Assembly: GCA_015522495.1 (NCBI GenBank)
Contig: WAMD01000017.1
Span: 1 to 29,519, forward strand
Direction of reading: 5' to 3'
Source: Nanobdellati archaeon
Lineage (GTDB): Archaea > B1Sed10-29 > WALL01 > WAMD01
Length of the DNA stretch: 29,519 bases
Position 1 is the stretch's first letter. Every line of letters begins with the position of its first letter. Positions 23,009 to 29,504 of the stretch are shown here, piece after piece. The translations under genes and the position numbers were made by a program. Under the pieces are notes generated by a model. The model worked only from the letters and a program-made list of their open reading frames with translations. It was not told where the DNA came from and ran no database searches.

Positions 23009-24772
23009 TCACCACTCCTTAATCTTTTTTTCTATTTGTTTTATCTCTTTTAATAGTTCCATTTCTACATCCATATTATTCTTTTCAAATAATGCTAATA
23101 GCTCTCTTATTCTATTTATGGGTATGAACGTATACAACTCATCACCCTCGTCAATATTTTTGCCAATACTCCCACCTTCTATGCTAACTGCTACTTGCAT
23201 ACCGGGCGTTGCTTCTTTTATGTTCTTTCCGTTATCTTGAATTTCTTTAACTTTACCAATTATCTCCCCGGACTTGTTGACTAGCCTTGCTCCAGGTCTT
23301 AGTGTTCCTTGGTTTATCTCAATACCACATACTGCAGGTTTAGATTTTCTGAAGATGTAACCAGGTAGTATTTTTAGTTTACAAGGGTATATATTTGACG
23401 AGAGTAAATTTTCCTTTTCCTTCTCTTTTTCCGATTCTTTCCATCCAGTGTACGATTCTAGGAGGGTGTATATCACATTGCTTTCGAATATGGGAATATC
23501 TAATCTAACAGCTTCTTCGGCGGCATCTTCCATAACGGATGTGTTGAACGCAAATACAACACCAAGATACTTGTTTTTCTGCTTTACAGCGAATGCTTTT
23601 ATGATGTCTTTTTTGGATACTTTACCAATGCTCCCAAACTTTACAGGGACTTTTTCTGTCTCGAGCAACTTTACCAGCGCCTCTAAACTTCCCAGCGTAT
23701 CTGCCTTGACAACCACACCATCGATTTCTTTTTCGAATTGTATTTCTTTCATTTCCTCTTCTATCTCCTTCATAACTTCCTCTAGGTTGTTCCTAACAGC
23801 TATAATACTACCTCCAGGTATCGCTTTATCTAGACCGGGTGCAGCAATTTTTATACCACAAGCTGCGTGTACTTCCTTTATTGAATTGAATCTCTGTTTT
23901 GGATCTCTTATCTCTTGAAGGGGCTTTGGGCTTAGTAATGCTCTTATTTTAGTTCGTATTGGTTTATCAACCCCAGAGAGAACAATGTTATCACCAGATT
24001 TCAGTTTTCCTTCATATAATATAACATCAACCGTTGTTCCAAGTCCTTGTACCTCTTTTACCTCTAGTATGGAACCTCTACCTGGTTTTTCTATATCTAT
24101 GTTTAATTTGCCCTCCATGAACTTCTGGGATAACCCAGCAACGTATAATAGTAGGTCTGGTACCCCCTCTCCTGTTTTCCCAGATGTGGGTATTATGAGA
24201 ACTTGTTTTGTAAAGTCTGTTACCCTATCAAACCTCTCGGAGTTAAATCCTAATTCATACAACTTACCAACAAGCTCATATATTTTATTTTCTGCAAGCA
24301 ACCTAGTATTTTCATCTTGTTTCTCTAGACTCTCTAGGAAGAATGCATCATTAACTGGAGACCATCCGTTAATAAGATCCACTTTGTTTGCAGCTACTAT
24401 AAACGGCACCTTGTATGTTTTTAGTATGTCTATTGCCTCTAGGGTTTGTGGTTGAAAACCTTGGTTTATGTCTACCACAAGTATAGCCATGTCTGCTATG
24501 CTTCCACCTCTCTTTCTGAGGTTGGTAAATGCTTCATGGCCTGGAGTATCAATAAATAGAAGCCCAGGTATTGTCAGTTTTATCCCGAGTTTATCCAATT
24601 TTTTTCCACAAATCTTTTCCACAACATGTTTTGGTATCTCAGTAGCGCCTATGTGCTGAGTTATCTTACCAGCTTCCCTTTCTGCAATTGCTGTTCCCCG
24701 TATATAATCTAGCAATGTTGTTTTTCCATGGTCTACATGACCCAAAACGGTTATTATTGGTTGTCTTATCAT
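23009..24772 (-). CDS. infB: Translation initiation factor aIF5B
   Basis: The 587-aa GTPase (IF2/eIF5B family) promotes subunit joining. GHVDHGKTT (G1) is at 11-19, IDTPGHEAFTNLRKRGG (G3) follows, and AANKVDLINGW (G4) follows that. Domains II, III (EIDGVVVKADTLGSLEAL) and IV (GYIFRKSKPAVCGIEI) are present. Length is typical of archaeal aIF5B without an intein. A neighbouring ATG at 24777 runs into a stop after two codons and is not used. Confidence 0.97.
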   Translation of the reverse strand: MIRQPIITVLGHVDHGKTTLLDYIRGTAIAEREAGKITQHIGATEIPKHVVEKICGKKLDKLGIKLTIPGLLFIDTPGHEAFTNLRKRGGSIADMAILVVDINQGFQPQTLEAIDILKTYKVPFIVAANKVDLINGWSPVNDAFFLESLEKQDENTRLLAENKIYELVGKLYELGFNSERFDRVTDFTKQVLIIPTSGKTGEGVPDLLLYVAGLSQKFMEGKLNIDIEKPGRGSILEVKEVQGLGTTVDVILYEGKLKSGDNIVLSGVDKPIRTKIRALLSPKPLQEIRDPKQRFNSIKEVHAACGIKIAAPGLDKAIPGGSIIAVRNNLEEVMKEIEEEMKEIQFEKEIDGVVVKADTLGSLEALVKLLETEKVPVKFGSIGKVSKKDIIKAFAVKQKNKYLGVVFAFNTSVMEDAAEEAVRLDIPIFESNVIYTLLESYTGWKESEKEKEKENLLSSNIYPCKLKILPGYIFRKSKPAVCGIEINQGTLRPGARLVNKSGEIIGKVKEIQDNGKNIKEATPGMQVAVSIEGGSIGKNIDEGDELYTFIPINRIRELLALFEKNNMDVEMELLKEIKQIEKKIKEW

Positions 24773-24807
24773 ATCATCCCCTCAGTTTCCCGAGGTTCAC
24801 TTACTCA

Positions 24808-25269
24808 TCATATTTCCTCTTTGTTGTATATGTAACTATCCAATTCTCTTTTCCAATCGATTATTTCCTCACTTCTAAAAAATCTGGAGATTTCCTCTTC
24901 GGCAGTTTCAGGGCTGTCTGAGGCATGAATAATATTCTTTGATACGCTCATGGAGTAATCGCCCCTGATACTACCTGATTCTGCATTTCTTCCATTCGTG
25001 CTCCCTACTAACTTCCTGACTACAGTTGTTGCATCTTTACCTTCCCAGACACTAGCAATTACTGGACCAGACTTCATAAATTTTACAAGCTCGGGGAAAA
25101 ATGGTTTACCTACATGGTGCTTGTAGTGTTCGTTTAGTATGTTGTCGTCCAGTTGTATCATTTTCATTGCTATTAACTTCAGACCTTTCTTCTCAAACCT
25201 AGATATCACTTCACCTACAAGGTTCCTTTGAATGGCATCAGGTTTTATCATTACGAACGTCCTTTCCAT
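24808..25269 (-). CDS. ndk: Nucleoside diphosphate kinase
   Basis: The 153-aa enzyme moves the gamma phosphate between nucleoside triphosphates and diphosphates through a phospho-histidine. It opens MERTFVMIKPDAIQRNLVG, and catalytic His115 is in NIIHASDSPETAEEEI. The GSTNGRNAESGSIRGD region is close to the canonical nucleotide-binding loop. An upstream in-frame GTG at 25278 forms part of the SD GGTGAAC, so the ATG at 25269 is chosen. Its first 32 bp overlap the end of the eL24 gene. Confidence 0.96.
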   Translation of the reverse strand: MERTFVMIKPDAIQRNLVGEVISRFEKKGLKLIAMKMIQLDDNILNEHYKHHVGKPFFPELVKFMKSGPVIASVWEGKDATTVVRKLVGSTNGRNAESGSIRGDYSMSVSKNIIHASDSPETAEEEISRFFRSEEIIDWKRELDSYIYNKEEI

Positions 25270-25594
25270 GTTCACCACTCTTCTTTTTGATCTTTTTCTC
25301 TTCCTTCCTTCTCTTTCTTATCTCTCTCCTCTCTTTTTTACTTAGTTTTTTCTTCTTAGCCTTCTTTTCCTCTACTATTTCCTTCTTCTTAGCCTTCTTT
25401 TCCTTCCCATACAACTTTATCTTCTTCTCTTCATGATAATTCTCTGTCCACTTTACCTTTTGTGGGCTTCTCTTTACTCCCAACATATTCCTTTCACACT
25501 TTGAGGAGCAAAAAGTCAAGAAGTTACCATCATCTTTGACGACTATCCTTGCTCTTCCAGGAGCTATCTCCTTACCGCAGAAACTGCATTTCAT
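25238..25594 (-). CDS. rpl24e: 50S ribosomal protein eL24 with a long basic tail
   Basis: The first 60 or so residues form eL24: MKCSFCGKEIAPGRARIVV with the zinc pairs CSFC and CSSKC, then the VKWTENYHEEKK end. Typical archaeal eL24 stops near there. This copy continues for about 55 residues of almost pure Lys/Arg/Glu, with a 22-bp exact DNA repeat (25350-25371 and 25383-25404) inside the tail. Its last 11 codons overlap ndk. The tail could be an rRNA-binding extension. Confidence 0.92.
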   Translation of the reverse strand: MKCSFCGKEIAPGRARIVVKDDGNFLTFCSSKCERNMLGVKRSPQKVKWTENYHEEKKIKLYGKEKKAKKKEIVEEKKAKKKKLSKKERREIRKRRKEEKKIKKKSGEHGKDVRNDKT

Positions 25595-25598
25595 ACAA

Positions 25599-25811
25599 TC
25601 ACCTTGCTCTTATTGGTTTAGCTTCTGTCTTTGTATCTAGTAATATTATTATGTCGCTTACCTTAACGGGCCCTTTGACATTCCTTCTTAAAACCCTCCC
25701 TTTATCCGGGCCGTCTAATATCTTGCACATTACTTGATGAATTTCTCCGTATACTCCAGTCCTCCCGAGTATTTCCATCACTTCTGCAGGTACACCTTCA
25801 GTTAATACCAT
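25599..25811 (-). CDS. rps28e: 30S ribosomal protein eS28
   Basis: A 70-aa OB-fold small-subunit protein: [21 protein letters not shown], then [19 protein letters not shown], ending in EAKPIRAR, the family's usual C-terminus. It follows L7Ae by about 10 bp, and its stop carries the SD AGGTGAT used by eL24. Confidence 0.96.
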   Translation of the reverse strand: MVLTEGVPAEVMEILGRTGVYGEIHQVMCKILDGPDKGRVLRRNVKGPVKVSDIIILLDTKTEAKPIRAR

Positions 25812-25821
25812 GTTTTACACC

Positions 25822-26169
25822 TCATTTTTTCAATTCATTTATCTTAGCTATTATACTTGCTATTATCTCTTTTCCATCCCCTTCATCTATTATTGCAATA
25901 GATGATGTCGGAACCTTTATCCCAGACGCTTTTCCTAACTCATCTCTGGATGGTACGTTAACGTATACAACTCCTTTTTCTTCACATAGTATAGGTAGGT
26001 GCATAATAATTTCTTTTGGGGAAACATCGTCTGCAACAACTACTAGTTTTGCTTTGTCTCTTTCAACAGCTTTCGTAGTTTCGTTTACACCTCGTTTTAC
26101 CTTTCCTGTTTTAGCTGCAGCTTCCACAGCTTTGTATACATCTTTAACAAGTTCTTCGGGTATTTCCAT
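25822..26169 (-). CDS. rpl7ae: 50S ribosomal protein L7Ae
   Basis: The 115-aa kink-turn binding protein serves in the ribosome, in box C/D and H/ACA RNPs and in RNase P. TGKVKRGVNETTKAVERDKAKLV (read as the segments TGKVKRGVNETTK and RDKAKLVVVADD) and LCEEKGVVYVNVPSRDELG are typical. A strong SD (GGAGGTGAG) precedes the ATG. The leader up to tRNA-Gln contains a long hairpin and a T6A4 stretch that could be a TATA box. Archaeal L7Ae often regulates its own leader through a kink-turn, but I could not build a canonical one here. Confidence 0.96.
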   Translation of the reverse strand: MEIPEELVKDVYKAVEAAAKTGKVKRGVNETTKAVERDKAKLVVVADDVSPKEIIMHLPILCEEKGVVYVNVPSRDELGKASGIKVPTSSIAIIDEGDGKEIIASIIAKINELKK

Positions 26170-26198
26170 TTTCTCACCTCCAATTTCATCGGCTCATC

Positions 26199-26218
26199 GA
26201 TAGCCCCGCGGATCCGAA
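26199..26218. repeat. Imperfect copy of the tRNA-Gln 3' end
   Basis: Nineteen of 22 aligned positions match 26280-26301 (T-loop, 3' T-stem, acceptor strand, discriminator and two flanking bases), with a two-base deletion and one mismatch. The discriminator-equivalent base is at 26201, 81 bp from the real one at 26282, nearly the same spacing as for tRNA-Leu (80 bp). Confidence 0.65.
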
Positions 26219-26255
26219 GGGCCTTTTAAAAAAGCCCCGGAAAACAGGAATCCGC
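26208..26255 (-). other. Long imperfect hairpin between tRNA-Gln and rpl7ae
   Basis: On the minus strand GCGGAT pairs with ATCCGC as an outer stem; inside, CCG pairs with CGG, GGGC with GCCC, and TTTT with AAAA. The apex is a TTTTTTAAAA run (26224-26233). The 3' side of the outer stem lies in the tRNA-Gln 3'-end copy. The T6 could stop the tRNA transcript, or T6A4 could serve as TATA box for rpl7ae (predicted start near 26203). Confidence 0.55.
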
Positions 26256-26260
26256 CGGAA

Positions 26261-26279
26261 TGGAGACACAAGGTCTCCA
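26261..26279 (-). other. tRNA-trailer hairpin with CCTTGTG loop (Gln)
   Basis: On the minus strand TGGAGA pairs with TCTCCA around the loop CCTTGTG, beginning two bases after the tRNA-Gln discriminator. The loop equals that after tRNA-Leu (304-324) while the stem sequence differs and still pairs, a two-case compensated change that argues for a conserved RNA element. Confidence 0.65.
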
Positions 26280-26281
26280 GA

Positions 26282-26354
26282 TAGCCCCGGGCGGATTCGA
26301 ACCGCCGTCGCGAGGTCCAGAGCCTCGCATGCTTGGCCTCTACACCACGGGGCT
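26282..26354 (-). tRNA. trnQ: tRNA-Gln, anticodon CTG
   Basis: The 73-nt cloverleaf has acceptor AGCCCCG/CGGGGCT with discriminator A, anticodon stem CGAGG/CCTCG and loop CTCTGGA (anticodon CTG at 26318-26320), and T-arm GGCGG-TTCGAAT-CCGCC. The A1-U72 first pair is typical of archaeal tRNA-Gln, charged indirectly via Glu-tRNA. CCA is not encoded. The 5' end lies 7 nt after the MEMO-gene stop, so it is probably processed from that transcript. Confidence 0.95.
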
Positions 26355-26361
26355 TTAACTT

Positions 26362-27168
26362 TTATCTGAATATTATGGATGCGTATCCGACACATGTGGG
26401 TTCTCCGGTAATATCACTTGATGTTGAGTAGTCTAGTAGGATGCCTTCACTGGCACCCCTCTCAGATGCATAGACTGTTGCTGCGGCTATAGCTCCATAT
26501 CCACATGCTGTTACCCTTCTAGTTCTTATCCTTCTATAAAATTCTTTAACATCCAGCCTTTTTATAGCATCTATTGCGTAATTGTCGTTCTTCTCTGCTT
26601 CTTCTACAGGTACATAATGACTGAAGTCACTTGAAGCAAGGACAAATACATCATTGGGGAGTATGTCTGCGAGTGCCTTACCAAGTTCTATTGAGGTGCT
26701 CATGCTCTGGTCACCCATCATTATAGGGATTATATCAAAGTTATCCAGGTAATACTTAGCCATTGGTAATTGAACTTCTATGGAGTGTTCCATTGAATGA
26801 GCATCTGGATCTGCAACCGCTAGGTTTACTTTTTTTATTATCTTCTCTGCCAATTCTTCGTTTACCTTCACCTCTCCCATTGGAGTCTCCCATGATCCAT
26901 TTGGATACACTGCAATCTCATTTTTATATGATGCAATACCCACGTGATCAGGGCCAATTATTGCAATGGTTTTTGGTTTAGTGTTTTTTATTACCCTAAA
27001 TGTTTTCATTGCTGTTTTTCCAGAGTATACATATCCAGCGTGAGGGCTAACTCCTGCAATGGCCGTCATGTTTGTATCTTCATTTTGGGAGTGGAGTTCA
27101 TCTAGTAATGATATCAACTCATCCTTCTTACTAGGGTAAAACTGACCTGCGACTATAGGTTCTCTCAT
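26362..27168 (-). CDS. MEMO1-family protein (AmmeMemoRadiSam system protein B)
   Basis: The 268-aa protein belongs to the MEMO family, structurally related to class III extradiol dioxygenases. It opens MREPIVAGQFYPSKKDELI, has GVSPHAGYVYSG with the first metal-site His (about 38-49), then IIGPDHVG, DAHSMEHSIEVQLP and ASSDFSHYVP. A metal site of three His is preserved. The biochemical function is uncertain in archaea. Its ATG overlaps the uS2 stop (ATGA), a placement common in euryarchaea next to rps2. Confidence 0.93.
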   Translation of the reverse strand: MREPIVAGQFYPSKKDELISLLDELHSQNEDTNMTAIAGVSPHAGYVYSGKTAMKTFRVIKNTKPKTIAIIGPDHVGIASYKNEIAVYPNGSWETPMGEVKVNEELAEKIIKKVNLAVADPDAHSMEHSIEVQLPMAKYYLDNFDIIPIMMGDQSMSTSIELGKALADILPNDVFVLASSDFSHYVPVEEAEKNDNYAIDAIKRLDVKEFYRRIRTRRVTACGYGAIAAATVYASERGASEGILLDYSTSSDITGEPTCVGYASIIFR

Positions 27169-27872
27169 CTTTGAGTCACCGTTTCGAACTCCGATAGGTC
27201 TACTTTAAAATCTCCTTTCTTTTTTATCGCGCCTCTTTTGAGGAGTATCTCTCTAGCCAGTATCCAGTAAATAAGTGCTAGGCTCTTTTTCCCCTTGTTG
27301 TTTGCTGGTATTATTAGGTCGACATCTTTTAGGTTGTTGTTTGTATCACATAAAGCCACAACTGGGATCATTGCCTTCCTGGCCTCTACCAATGCTTGTT
27401 TGTCTATTGCTGGATCTCCAACAAATACAACATCTACCTCAACAAAATTGGGATTGTTTGGGTTCGTCAAAGTTCCAGGTATAAATCTCTTCACTACTGA
27501 TTTTGCACCTATTAGTTCAGCGAATTTTTTTGCTGGCCTTCTTGCATATACTCTAGATGCAACTACTAGTATCTTGTTAGGTTCGTATTTAGATAAGAAG
27601 TCTGCAACTATTCTTATTCTTTCATCAATTGTCTTTACATCGAGTATATGAAGCCCGTCTTGCCTAGTTTTGTATATGTACGGTCTCATGTGCCCACTTT
27701 TGAACTGAGAACCGATATGAATTCCTGCTTTTAGGTAGTCCTCAAGCGGAACAAGTAGATTATCCGTTTGTTTGTCAGTAACTTTTTCATCTTTTATTCT
27801 CCTCATCCTAGGTCTTGTCTTAGTTTTTGTTCTAGGTTTTCTTTTTTGTGTTCTTCTTTTTTTCTCAACCAA
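27165..27872 (-). CDS. rps2: 30S ribosomal protein uS2
   Basis: The 235-aa small-subunit protein has the family core from about residue 35: LLVPLEDYLKAGIHIGSQ, GLHILDVKTIDERI, VVASRVYARRPAKKF and VDLIIPANNKGKKSLALIYW. It carries a strongly basic N-terminal tail (about 30 residues of Lys/Arg/Thr). The frame opens to a GTG at 27881, but that GTG is part of the SD GAGGTGAT, so the TTG at 27872, four bases further, is preferred. It follows tRNA-Pro by about 20 bp. Confidence 0.93.
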   Translation of the reverse strand: MVEKKRRTQKRKPRTKTKTRPRMRRIKDEKVTDKQTDNLLVPLEDYLKAGIHIGSQFKSGHMRPYIYKTRQDGLHILDVKTIDERIRIVADFLSKYEPNKILVVASRVYARRPAKKFAELIGAKSVVKRFIPGTLTNPNNPNFVEVDVVFVGDPAIDKQALVEARKAMIPVVALCDTNNNLKDVDLIIPANNKGKKSLALIYWILAREILLKRGAIKKKGDFKVDLSEFETVTQR

Positions 27873-27893
27873 TCTTATCACCTCTTAAAAGAG

Positions 27894-27979
27894 TGGGGCC
27901 GCCGAGACTTCCGAAACTTTTCGAACTCGGGTTACCGGCACCCCAAGCCGGAAGGATGGCCTGGCTACCCTACGGCCCC
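27894..27979 (-). tRNA. trnP: tRNA-Pro, anticodon GGG, with a 12-nt insertion in the T-loop
   Basis: Acceptor GGGGCCG/CGGCCCC with discriminator A, anticodon stem CCGGC/GCCGG and loop TTGGGGT give anticodon GGG (27942-27944). The T-stem CCGAG/CTCGG is intact but its loop (27907-27925) has 19 nt instead of 7. Removing AAGTTTCGGAAG (27908-27919) restores the canonical TTCGAAT loop, as for an intron at position 59/60; alternatively it is a small tandem duplication. The 5' end is one base after the rpoN stop; CCA is not encoded. Length without the insert is 74 nt. Confidence 0.9.
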
Positions 27980-27980
27980 A

Positions 27981-28178
27981 CTAAACCCTCCTGTATCTTG
28001 ATGCTATTGGCATCAGTTCTACATGGCTGAGGAACATTCTCCTGCAGCAGTATCTGTGATAACCCAATTGATCTAGAACTTTCTCTGGATTTTTCCCTTT
28101 TTCCACTTCATCTAGGAATTTATCCCAGTCCTTTCCAATGATTTTACCACAGGTGAAACACCTTACAGGAAATTTCAT
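27981..28178 (-). CDS. rpoN: DNA-directed RNA polymerase subunit Rpo10 (RpoN)
   Basis: The 65-aa zinc-bundle subunit anchors the polymerase platform. It begins [21 protein letters not shown] and has the atypical zinc site CFTC plus the CCRR motif ([15 protein letters not shown]). It lies between uS9 and tRNA-Pro, whose 5' end follows its stop by a single base. SD GAGGTGAT precedes the ATG. Confidence 0.97.
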   Translation of the reverse strand: MKFPVRCFTCGKIIGKDWDKFLDEVEKGKNPEKVLDQLGYHRYCCRRMFLSHVELMPIASRYRRV

Positions 28179-28196
28179 TCTATCACCTCTACAATA

Positions 28197-28670
28197 TCAC
28201 CTAAATGACTTCTGGAACCTAGCCCTAGCCCCTTTCCTCATAAACTTCTTTGGTTCTTTTCTTCTTATGTCATCTACGAGTAATGCTCTATCGTACTCTA
28301 TATATGCATTCTTCAGTTCTTCCTTATCTACAATTTTTACTATCCCCTTGGCAACAGCTGTTTTTACAGCCTCGGCTTGGCCCATGAAGCCGCCTCCCCT
28401 CACGTTTACATCGATATCTAAATTCTTGAGGAAGTTTTCCCCTAAGATATCTGCAGCTATCCACACAGGTATTAACATTTCTCTCTTTGCGATTTCTGGT
28501 TCTATCAAATCAACCAGTTTTTTATTGATTCTGTACTCTCCTGTACCTTTAACCAATTTTATTCTAGCTCTTGCTACAGATGATTTTTTCTTCCCTTTAG
28601 TAAGTACAATCTTTTCCTTTTTTCCTCTTTGGGATTTCTTTGTTGGTTTCTTTGTTGATTTTTTTACCAT
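28197..28670 (-). CDS. rps9: 30S ribosomal protein uS9
   Basis: The 157-aa protein has the uS9 core from about residue 25: KKSSVARARIKLVKGTGEYRIN, NVRGGGFMGQAEAVKTAVAKGIV, and the C-terminal tail RRKEPKKFMRKGARARFQKSFR (read as KEPKKFMRKGARAR and FQKSFR), which reaches the P-site tRNA. A Lys-rich extension of about 22 residues precedes the core. Its start follows the uL13 stop by a few bases (SD GGGTGAT). Confidence 0.96.
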   Translation of the reverse strand: MVKKSTKKPTKKSQRGKKEKIVLTKGKKKSSVARARIKLVKGTGEYRINKKLVDLIEPEIAKREMLIPVWIAADILGENFLKNLDIDVNVRGGGFMGQAEAVKTAVAKGIVKIVDKEELKNAYIEYDRALLVDDIRRKEPKKFMRKGARARFQKSFR

Positions 28671-28676
28671 ATATCA

Positions 28677-29087
28677 TCACCCTTTCCATCCGAGCATTTT
28701 TGATAACTCTTTAATAGTCATGTACTCTCCGTGCATTATACTCCCTTCTATTTTTTCAGCTTTCTCAGCATATTTGCTGTCTACACCCATGAACACCCTC
28801 AAGCTCTTTATTGCATCCTTCCCTCTGCTTGTTTTTGGGAGCATTCCTCTTATTGTTCTCTTTACTAATAGGTCAGGCCTTCTAGGGAATTTTGGTCCTT
28901 TTTTTGGGTTTGCTATGTCTGCCCTGTCGACGCGTTGTTTGTACTTTCTGAATATGTAATTTCTATTTCCAGATATTATTGCCTGTTCAGCGTTTATTAT
29001 TACTACCTTTTCCCCATTTATTAACGCCTTTGCAGCTTTTGTTGCGAGCCTTCCTAAGATAGCACCTTCAGCATCTATAACTATCAT
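28677..29087 (-). CDS. rpl13: 50S ribosomal protein uL13
   Basis: The 136-aa large-subunit protein begins MIVIDAEGAILGRLATKAAK and contains KRTIRGMLPKTSRGKDAIKSLRVFMG, the archaeal uL13 core (read in two pieces, KRTIRGMLPKTSRG and KSLRVFMG). In-frame GTG (29096) and ATG (29093) lie within the SD AGGTGATG and the eL18 stop; the ATG at 29087 gives the family N-terminus. Confidence 0.96.
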   Translation of the reverse strand: MIVIDAEGAILGRLATKAAKALINGEKVVIINAEQAIISGNRNYIFRKYKQRVDRADIANPKKGPKFPRRPDLLVKRTIRGMLPKTSRGKDAIKSLRVFMGVDSKYAEKAEKIEGSIMHGEYMTIKELSKMLGWKG

Positions 29088-29092
29088 AAGCA

Positions 29093-29443
29093 TCACCTGA
29101 TTATCTTAATCCCCTTTCCATTAGGTGTTTTCTCTGCCAGTTCTATCAGCGTTAAACACTTACCACCAATTTTTTCTATCTTTGCTTTAGCTGCGGATGA
29201 AAATGAAATTGCACCAACGATTACTGCATGGTCAATAGTGCCATTTCCGAGGACTTTTCCAGGGATTATTACTGTATCCCCCTTTTTTGTAAGTGAATTC
29301 AGTTTTCCAATGTTCACTTCGGCAAGATTTTGTCTTGGTTTAACAATCCTTTCAGCCAAGTCCTTCCAAATCCTCCCAGGTTTTTTACCTATCTTCCTTG
29401 AGATATACTCCCTCATCTTTGGTTTTTTCTTATATAACCCCAT
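29093..29443 (-). CDS. rpl18e: 50S ribosomal protein eL18
   Basis: The 116-aa protein is eL18 (L18e): WKDLAERIVKPRQNLAEVNIGKLN (seen as WKDLAERIVKPRQ and AEVNIGKL), then GDTVIIPGKVLGNGTIDHAV and FSSAAKAKIEKIGGKC. An SD GGAGGAG precedes the ATG at 29443, and the stop overlaps the region of the uL13 start. Confidence 0.95.
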   Translation of the reverse strand: MGLYKKKPKMREYISRKIGKKPGRIWKDLAERIVKPRQNLAEVNIGKLNSLTKKGDTVIIPGKVLGNGTIDHAVIVGAISFSSAAKAKIEKIGGKCLTLIELAEKTPNGKGIKIIR

Positions 29444-29474
29444 TCTTATCTCCTCCTTACGCTTTCACTCGGAG

Positions 29475-29493
29475 GTGAATCTGTTGGATTCAC
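29475..29493. other. Short perfect hairpin upstream of rpl18e
   Basis: GTGAATC (29475-29481) pairs with GATTCAC (29487-29493) around a 5-base loop TGTTG in the short gap before rpl18e. On the plus strand a run of nine Ts follows, which looks terminator-like for rightward transcription, but no rightward gene is seen. On the minus strand it would lie in the leader between rpoD and rpl18e. Confidence 0.45.
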
Positions 29494-29504
29494 ACTCTTT
29501 TTTT

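Noticed and set aside
26169..26204. Kink-turn for L7Ae autoregulation in the rpl7ae leader
   Set aside because: A tandem CGATGA pair occurs (minus strand), but I could not form the flanking stem and three-base bulge needed for a kink-turn.
27894..27979. tRNA-Pro as a dead pseudogene
   Set aside because: All stems pair perfectly and the gene sits in a conserved operon position; only the T-loop is altered.
28138..28959. Rightward 273-aa hydrophobic frame over uS9 and uL13
   Set aside because: The frame mirrors Lys-rich ribosomal genes, which give Phe/Leu/Ser-rich antisense frames; no SD and no promoter.
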